From positions 1-11,196 of the forward strand of contig CAAESW010000029.1 in assembly GCA_900758845.1 (NCBI GenBank): 11,196 bases of DNA, written 5' to 3'. A program made the position numbers and the translations under genes. The notes under the pieces were generated by a model. It was given only the letters and a program-made list of their open reading frames with translations, ran no database searches and was not told the origin of the DNA. Each line of letters opens with the position of its first letter. The first letter of the stretch is position 1. This stretch comes from an uncultured Collinsella sp. (GTDB lineage: Bacteria; Actinomycetota; Coriobacteriia; Coriobacteriales; Coriobacteriaceae). Of the stretch, positions 7,420 to 11,196 are shown one piece after another.

Positions 7420-7730
7420 GGGAATGGGATGTGCTTTCCTTTTGCAACCCTTGGCGGAAAGCGTGTCCCAGATTTCGGCTTCAGAATGGGATGCCGTTTC
7501 CGGATCGGCCCTCAGGCGGAAACTACGACCCGGAATTTGGCTCCAAAACGGGATACGCTTTCCCGGTGGCATCTCTAGCGGAAACTGCATCCAGGAATGA
7601 GCTCTCGGAACGGGACACGCTTTCCCATCGGGGCTTCAAACGGAAACCGTGTTCCGGAATTGAGCCTCAGGGTGGGACGCATTTTCCGGTAGAGGCCTGG
7701 GACGGAAGGCGTGTCCCAGAATCCAGCTAA
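7420..7730. repeat. 62-bp palindromic repeat array 3 (half unit plus five units)
   Basis: A right half-unit (GGGATGTGCTTTCC near 7426-7439) is followed by units starting GGAAA at 7456, 7518, 7580 and 7642 and a variant GGAAG at 7704: a strict 62-bp step. All are in forward orientation. The last unit loses its right arm after GTGTCCCAGAATCCAGC. It begins about 35 bp after the ATPase stop codon, so it would lie in that gene's 3' untranslated RNA, where the hairpins might end or protect the message. Frames through the array encode chance peptides only. Confidence 0.9.
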
Positions 7731-7787
7731 TCCGATGGCCAGGTGGTTGAGCGAGCGGGCTCCGGGGCTCCATTACTGAAAATTCAT

Positions 7788-7816
7788 TTGTTAAACCTGG
7801 CAACCGTAGGTAGAAT
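7788..7816 (+). promoter_or_regulatory. Sigma70-type promoter of the small convergent RNA
   Basis: TTGTTA (7788-7793) and TAGAAT (7811-7816) are separated by exactly 17 bp, with GTAGG just before the -10 box. No ORF with a ribosome site follows; a hairpin RNA and a terminator do. Confidence 0.68.
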
Positions 7817-7822
7817 AAAGTC

Positions 7823-7908
7823 GACGGCAGCCCAAGGGTGATAGCTGGGCAGCGCCGTTACTTAGTTCAAGGGGTCAATGCCTTAACGGCGTCGACCCCT
7901 CTTCTTTT
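7823..7908 (+). ncRNA. Candidate antisense (antitoxin-like) small RNA, about 86 nt
   Basis: Starts about seven bases after the -10 box and ends in a terminator. The first hairpin pairs ACGGC (7824-7828) and GCCCA with TGGGC and GCCGT (7854-7858) around an 11-nt loop; the second is the terminator stem. Its last 26 or so bases are complementary to the final codons of the 41-residue peptide gene on the other strand, so any peptide mRNA would pair with it there. The layout (short stable RNA convergent with a tiny membrane-peptide gene) fits a type I antitoxin. No ORF of meaning lies in it. Transcription is predicted, not shown. Confidence 0.55.
7871..7908 (+). terminator. Terminator of the small RNA, overlapping the peptide gene
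   Basis: GGGGTC (7871-7876) pairs with GACCCC (7894-7899), with an inner GCC/GGC stem and loop TTAAC, followed by TCTTCTTTT. The stem contains the stop codon of the minus-strand peptide gene (7883-7885). Confidence 0.7.
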
Positions 7909-8008
7909 GCTTCGTACGCTGCTTAAGTGCCTCGGAAAGTCCGATAAGCGCCGTGAGGAGCGAGACCAAAGCGGTCAGGAGCTTCACGAAATCAATCAGA
8001 TCGGTCAT
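7883..8008 (-). CDS. 41-residue membrane peptide, candidate type I toxin
   Basis: Sequence begins MTDLIDFVKLLTALVSLL and continues through TALIGLSEALK to a strongly basic end (QRTKQKKRGRRR). One hydrophobic helix of about 18-20 residues followed by a positive tail is the usual build of small membrane toxins; it does not match the Fst, Ldr or TisB consensus that I know, so the family is unassigned. The start at 8008 is chosen because GGGAGGTGAT (8022 to 8013, minus strand), almost a perfect match to the 16S tail, lies 8 bases upstream. The frame stays open upstream but with no ribosome site. In the leader, CCTCC (8034 to 8030) can pair with GGAGG of the ribosome site (8021 to 8017), hiding it. 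A possible -10, TAGAAT, is at 8078 to 8073; its -35 is weak. It could also be a holin-like or other small membrane protein. Confidence 0.62.
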   Translation of the reverse strand: MTDLIDFVKLLTALVSLLTALIGLSEALKQRTKQKKRGRRR

Positions 8009-8078
8009 GGGCATCACCTCCCGTCGCATGGAGGGCGCTGCCCGGCACATGGAACTGCCGTCAACAACTGCCATTCTA
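8009..8078 (-). promoter_or_regulatory. Structured leader of the peptide gene, sharing blocks with the convergent RNA
   Basis: Read on the minus strand, the leader has TAGAAT, then GACGGCAG (8062 to 8055), GGGCAGCGCC (8043 to 8034), the CCTCC anti-ribosome-site segment and the ribosome site. The first two blocks occur in the same order in the plus-strand RNA (7823-7830 and 7847-7856). CGGCA and TGCCG within the leader can also form a local hairpin. Confidence 0.5.
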
Positions 8079-8222
8079 TCAAAGCGCGGTCATAAATACG
8101 AATATATGTTCGATAATAACAGCAACGTGATTCCCTCGAATAGCAGCCTTTCGTAAGGGCGGCAGAAGACGGCGCTGGGCGATTGGGGCTAGACGCGCAG
8201 GTCTTCGTCACCGAAAGCCCGT

Positions 8223-8308
8223 TTGATTAACCAGCCCTCTGTAGGTACACTGCATATTGATGGGCCCGGGATGACCGCTGATTCAAGTCACCGGGCCTAA
8301 ATCTTTTT
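8223..8308 (+). ncRNA. Promoter plus terminator mini-unit, possible ~50-nt RNA
   Basis: TTGATT (8223-8228) and TACACT (8246-8251) have a 17-bp spacer; transcription would start near 8258. A strong hairpin follows at once: GGCCCGG (8263-8269) with CCGGGCC (8291-8297), an inner TGAC/GTCA stem, and TAAATCTTTTT. The promoter matches that of the 7823-7908 RNA at 20 of 29 positions, including GTAGGTA. It could be a second antisense-type RNA whose partner is lost, or simply an attenuator. The intergenic sequence on either side (8102-8222 and 8309-8470) shows no gene I can support. Confidence 0.42.
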
Positions 8309-8470
8309 CATGCATTTGAATAGAGCGGGCAACTCTCTTGGGGCCGTCTGCATGGCGTGTGCCTGGCGCATGGTATTGCGCCCAGCTTTCATGTCCGCGC
8401 GGCCACCTATCCTTACGGCAATGTAGCCGCCTATGTAGCAAGCGGCAGGCAACGGAGAAAGGCCCTAACC

Positions 8471-9160
8471 GTGTCAGTTGAAAAGACGCCGGGTATCTCG
8501 GCTATCGATACGACGAACTTTGCGCGTCAGATTGTGCTGGACTTTGAGTTTGCGCCGGTGCCAAAGCAGCGCCAGCGCCGTGGACTGCGCAATGAGATTA
8601 TCGAGGTCGGCGCCGTCAAGCTCGATTACCACGGCAACGTTATGGGCGAGTTCTCGCAGTTTGTGCAGACGGAATTTACCGAAGGCGTTGCGTTTCCCGT
8701 CCGCGAGCTCACAGGTATATCGGCCGTGGACACCGCGATGGCCGACCCGCTCTACATGGTGATCAAAAGGCTCAGCGATTGGATCGGCCGCTACTCCGCC
8801 CAGATAGTTTGCTGGAGCGGGACGGACCGTCGACAGCTTATGACCGAGTGCCAGGCAAAGCAAATCGACCTTGCCGCATTTCCTACGGACTGGGCCGACC
8901 TGCAGGCGTTTTACACCTCGATCATGGATGTGGGCAGCCACGGGCGCGTCTCTTTGAGTGACGCGGCAACGTGTTTTGGTTTTAACGCAAGCTTTATGCC
9001 GGTGAGCTTGTGTTCGATGCCACTTGTCGAGGCTGAGTGCAGGTCGGCGACTTGCTCGATGCCTGAGTTGCCCTTCGATCAGTTCTTGTCGAGCTCCTTT
9101 GGGCGGGAGAGGCAGCGATCTAGATATCCGCTCTTGGCATATGAGACAAGAAGCCCGTAA
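8471..9160 (+). CDS. DnaQ-fold 3'-5' exonuclease, 3' end decayed (Exo III missing)
   Basis: A DEDD-type exonuclease, similar to KapD/DnaQ-like proteins. Using the GTG at 8471 (GGAGAAAGG 8 bases upstream) gives 229 residues; the frame is open further up to a GTG at 8357 but without a ribosome site. Exo I is LDFEFAP with D24/E26; IIEVGAV (43-49) and ELTGI follow as in the family; Exo II is SGTDRRQL with D119. VSLSDAATCFG (160-170) is the helix that should lead into Exo III, but the expected H-x-A-x-x-D-A block is absent. Fragments resembling it lie in two frames just beyond: FDAT (9013-9024) and GDLLDA (9046-9063) in one, VEAEC (9026-9040) in the annotated frame. This suggests several small indels and a protein that is probably inactive. 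It stands alone; its original role is unknown. Confidence 0.72.
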   Translation: MSVEKTPGISAIDTTNFARQIVLDFEFAPVPKQRQRRGLRNEIIEVGAVKLDYHGNVMGEFSQFVQTEFTEGVAFPVRELTGISAVDTAMADPLYMVIKRLSDWIGRYSAQIVCWSGTDRRQLMTECQAKQIDLAAFPTDWADLQAFYTSIMDVGSHGRVSLSDAATCFGFNASFMPVSLCSMPLVEAECRSATCSMPELPFDQFLSSSFGRERQRSRYPLLAYETRSP

Positions 9161-9171
9161 GACTGTGGCAA

Positions 9172-9249
9172 TGTCAAAAGGCATACACAAGTGTCAGTCT
9201 TTTGACATCGTATGATTTTGGGGAGTGGCGTGCAGCGATCGCGCGCCAC
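9172..9249. promoter_or_regulatory. Two inverted repeats after the exonuclease gene
   Basis: TGTCAAAAG (9172-9180) and CTTTTGACA (9199-9207) are perfect 9-bp arms with an 18-bp gap; GTGGCG (9225-9230) pairs with CGCCAC (9244-9249). Neither is followed by a T run, so they are not good terminators. They may be operator or RNA hairpins ahead of the DUF262 gene. A third short pair, GAGCATC (9295-9301) and GATGCTC (9321-9327), lies closer to that gene, and a weak -10 TAGAAT lies near 9279. Confidence 0.35.
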
Positions 9250-9399
9250 CATGACGGCGTAAGTGTTTGCTTTCGTTGTAGAATCTAACGATATGAGCAT
9301 CCCGGTTGCTCCAGTGCTTCGATGCTCTGGTCTTTAGCGCCTTTCGTTCAGTGGAGGACTGACCGCAAGCGGCGTAAACAAGAAAGGGGACAATCGCAA

Positions 9400-9930
9400 A
9401 TGAAAGCAACCGAGGCAAATCTACTCGACCTTATGGGCGTGGCGAAGATGCAGTTCGTCATTCCCGTGTACCAGCGAGTTTACTCGTGGAGTGTAAAAGA
9501 GTGCGAGGTGCTTTGGGATGACGTCATGCGAGCGGGTCGTGATGGCGTATCGCACTTCGTGGGGTCAATGCTTTATATCCCCGAGTCCGAGAGCTCTGCC
9601 ACGAGCATTTCGCGCGTGCTTCTGATTGACGGACAGCAGCGCATGACGACGTTTTCGTTGATGATTGCAGCTTTGGCTGACTATTTGGAGAGCAACCCCG
9701 ACAAGGCTGGCTTCCTTGGCGACCTCAAAATCTCGGCGCTGAGGAAAAATTACCTCTTTAACGATGACGACTACAACGGTCTGGCACGCTACAAGCTGGT
9801 GCTCTCGCAGGACGATAAAGAGACGCTGTTCTCCATCGTGTCTGGGGCTCCCGTGCCAGATGAAAAATCGGATCGCATTGTCGAAAACCATGCGTTCGGG
9901 GGTGCGGACGATTTCTTGGACCGCGCCTAG
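9400..9930 (+). pseudogene. DUF262 (GmrSD-like) gene cut by an IS3-family insertion
   Basis: ATG 9400 follows GAAAGGGGA at good distance. Residues 21-30 (IPVYQRVYSW) and 75-85 (LIDGQQRMTTF, with D77 to R81) are the two hallmark motifs of the DUF262 N-terminal domain found in GmrSD-type modification-dependent restriction enzymes, SspE and BrxU. In these, the DGQQR motif belongs to the nucleotide-binding/hydrolysis site and a C-terminal DUF1524 HNH region cuts DNA. Native coding ends at codon 166 (9897); the last ten codons (GGADDFLDRA) and the stop are read from the IS end. Full-length relatives are about 550-700 residues, so most of the protein, including any nuclease part, is missing and presumably lies beyond the IS, outside the window. 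The product, if made, is not expected to work in phage defence. Confidence 0.85.
9898..9923 (+). repeat. IS terminal inverted repeat, left
   Basis: Begins GGGGGTGCGGAC and ends TTGGACCG. It agrees with the other end at 20 of 26 positions; the six central bases differ (GATTTC here, AGAAAG there). TTGGACC near the tip is common in IS3-family ends. Confidence 0.85.
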
Positions 9931-11144
9931 GCGTATCCAAGCTTCCTGCGGTACTCCATCGGGCTGAGCCACCCGAGGGACTTCTTGATCCGCTCCTCAC
10001 GATAGTATACGAGGTAGGCCTCGAGCCTGCCCATGAACTCCCCGGCCGTCACGCCCTCCCAGTCCCTGTAGTGGAAGAACTCGTTCTTGAGGCGGCCGAA
10101 GAAGCCCTCGCAGGCCGAGTTGTCCGGGCTGCAGCCCTTCGCGGACATGCTCCTGACCAGCCCGTTCTCCTCGCAGATCCCGATCCACTCCGGCCAGCGG
10201 TAGTGGCCGCCGCGGTCCGAGTGGATCGTCGTGCGGGCGCCCGCCGGCCTGGCCGCGCAGGCCTTGAGCAGGCTCGAGTTCGCGAGGCGCTTGTCGGGGT
10301 GCAGCCCGATCGACCAGGCGACGGGCATCCCGTCGAAGCAGTCGACTATCGGGCTCAGGTAGACCTTCTCGCCGCCCGGGAGCCTGAACTCGGTGATGTC
10401 GGTGAGCCACAGCCGGTTGGGCTCGTCGGCGTGGAAATTCCTGTTCACGAGGTTTTCCGGTGCCTTGGAGACCTCGCCGGCGTAGGAGCTGTAGCCCCGG
10501 GCGCGCCTCTTGTTGTAGACGACCTCGAGGCCCTCCTCGCGCATCACGCGGGCCACGCGCTTCTCACTGGCGCGGACCCCCTCGCGGCGCAGGCGCGCCC
10601 AGACGGTGCGGTACCCCCAGCACCCCGAGCCCTCGCGGAAGATGCGCACCACGCGGTCGCGTATGTCGGCGTCGCGGTCGCGCGGTGCGGCGACGCGGGG
10701 CCTCCAGTACTCATAGGAGCTCTTCGATATCCTCAAGAAACCTGTGATCGAGCGGAGGGGCAGGGCGGTCGCCCGCCTCAATCTCTCGCCGAGCTCGCAC
10801 TTGCTCCTGTTCGAGATCGAAGCCGGGTCCCACCCTTCCGCTTTTAGGTCGGCCAACACCGCCCTGAGCAGCAGGTTCTCTATCTGGTCCTCGTTGAGCC
10901 CGGCGAGCGGGCCGGTCGCGGGCGGGGCGTAGATTGACTTGTCGGGGCCCAAGCTGGCCTCCTTCCGGCGCGGTTTCCTCGCACCGATTCTACAGCGCGC
11001 CCCGGTGTAGCTGTGCGGGAGGTGCCCCGTCGCCCACTTCTTGGCCGCGCCCACCGAGACCCCCGCGAACTTCGCGGCGGCGGTCGGCCCCATGCCGTCC
11101 TCCGTCGCCAGGAGGAAGAGCTCGACCTTCTCCCTGCTGTACAT
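9927..11144 (-). CDS. IS3-family transposase, fused OrfAB in one frame
   Basis: Start ATG at 11144 with GGAGG five bases upstream, giving 405 residues; the frame is open up to the IS end but lacks a better start. Residues 1-45 are a helix-turn-helix (SREKVELFLL, TAAAKFAGVSVGAAKKW) like OrfA. Residues 150-230 are the HTH_21 linker (GCWGYRTVWARLRREGV). The rve catalytic core has LTDIT with D249, HSDRGGHYR with D310, and ACEGFFGRLKNE with E346 and K353; the gaps of 60 and 35 residues are exactly the IS3 D(60)D(35)E pattern. Most IS3 members need a programmed frameshift between OrfA and OrfB; this one is a single uninterrupted frame. All key residues are present, so the element is probably still active. 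It runs opposite to the gene it disrupts. Confidence 0.93.
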   Translation of the reverse strand: MYSREKVELFLLATEDGMGPTAAAKFAGVSVGAAKKWATGHLPHSYTGARCRIGARKPRRKEASLGPDKSIYAPPATGPLAGLNEDQIENLLLRAVLADLKAEGWDPASISNRSKCELGERLRRATALPLRSITGFLRISKSSYEYWRPRVAAPRDRDADIRDRVVRIFREGSGCWGYRTVWARLRREGVRASEKRVARVMREEGLEVVYNKRRARGYSSYAGEVSKAPENLVNRNFHADEPNRLWLTDITEFRLPGGEKVYLSPIVDCFDGMPVAWSIGLHPDKRLANSSLLKACAARPAGARTTIHSDRGGHYRWPEWIGICEENGLVRSMSAKGCSPDNSACEGFFGRLKNEFFHYRDWEGVTAGEFMGRLEAYLVYYREERIKKSLGWLSPMEYRRKLGYA

Positions 11145-11170
11145 GCGAACCTCCAGTCCGGACCGCTTCA

Positions 11171-11196
11171 CGGTCCAACTTTCTGTCCGCACCCCC
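11171..11196 (-). repeat. IS terminal inverted repeat, right
   Basis: Reverse complement begins GGGGGTGCGGACAGAAAG and ends TTGGACCG, matching the left end at 20 of 26 positions. It coincides with the end of the window. Confidence 0.85.

Larger units (their letters stand above)
9898..11196 (-). mobile_element. IS3-family insertion sequence, single-ORF type
   Basis: About 1.3 kb with terminal inverted repeats at 9898-9923 and 11171-11196 and one transposase gene filling the inside. It interrupts the DUF262 gene. The right end is the last base of the window, so the target-site duplication cannot be checked. The element is more GC-rich than the gene it interrupts. Known IS3-family ends start TG; here TGCGGAC is preceded by five G on both ends (in inverted sense), so the exact tip may be either the G run or the TG. 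Confidence 0.9.

Noticed and set aside
7741..7787. Possible terminator after array 3
   Set aside because: Only weak GAGC/GCTC pairing and no T run.
8297..8392. A 31-codon minus-strand ORF ending in the terminator stem of the second mini-unit
   Set aside because: Its position mimics the toxin-RNA pair, but the peptide is not hydrophobic and the nearest ribosome-like site (AGGTGG) is too far upstream.
8357..8470. N-terminal extension of the exonuclease
   Set aside because: No ribosome site before GTG 8357 and no family similarity in the extra 38 residues; GTG 8471 has GGAGAAAGG at the right distance.

Overview
The window looks like a piece of a high-GC anaerobic gut actinobacterium of the class Coriobacteriia, most likely Collinsella. 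This is inferred from the strong G/C third-position bias, the Se-dependent purine hydroxylase cluster, RnfB-like polyferredoxin and the style of the accessory genes; no marker gene is present to prove it.

Left third (1-3860): a tight plus-strand operon made of the 3' end of a YgfK-type flavoprotein, a soluble RnfB-like polyferredoxin with four [4Fe-4S] motifs, and a complete 925-residue molybdenum hydroxylase of the selenium-dependent xanthine dehydrogenase / YgfN type. The hydroxylase has [2Fe-2S] and Mo domains but no FAD domain, so the polyferredoxin and YgfK are the natural electron partners in purine (xanthine/urate) catabolism. A rho-independent terminator follows at 3930-3968.

Middle (3980-7730): an accessory stretch in which two genes are separated by three arrays of a 62-bp imperfect palindrome (about 15 units in all). 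The genes are a minus-strand AbiEi-like protein with a Vsr/DUF559-like putative nuclease end (4351-5349), and a plus-strand ATPase with a C-terminal PD-(D/E)XK-like domain (6004-7383). A perfect 25-bp inverted repeat with a 6-bp spacer lies over the ATPase promoter region.

7788-8101 holds the most interesting candidate: a 41-residue peptide on the minus strand (one hydrophobic segment, very basic tail, excellent Shine-Dalgarno that can be masked by a leader stem). It faces a convergent short plus-strand RNA with its own promoter and terminator, and that RNA overlaps the 3' end of the peptide gene. The two transcripts begin with the same sequence blocks. This has the layout of a type I toxin-antitoxin locus. 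A second promoter-terminator mini-unit at 8223-8308 resembles the RNA promoter.

Right third (8471-11196): a DnaQ-fold exonuclease gene whose Exo III end is missing, apparently by frameshift decay, and a DUF262 (GmrSD-like) gene cut after codon 166 by an IS3-family element. The IS carries one 405-residue transposase gene on the minus strand with an intact D(60)D(35)E triad, and its right terminal repeat coincides with the last base of the window. Several right-hand genes belong to families linked to defence, and two of them are broken, so this reads as a decaying, rearranging accessory region next to a core metabolic operon.
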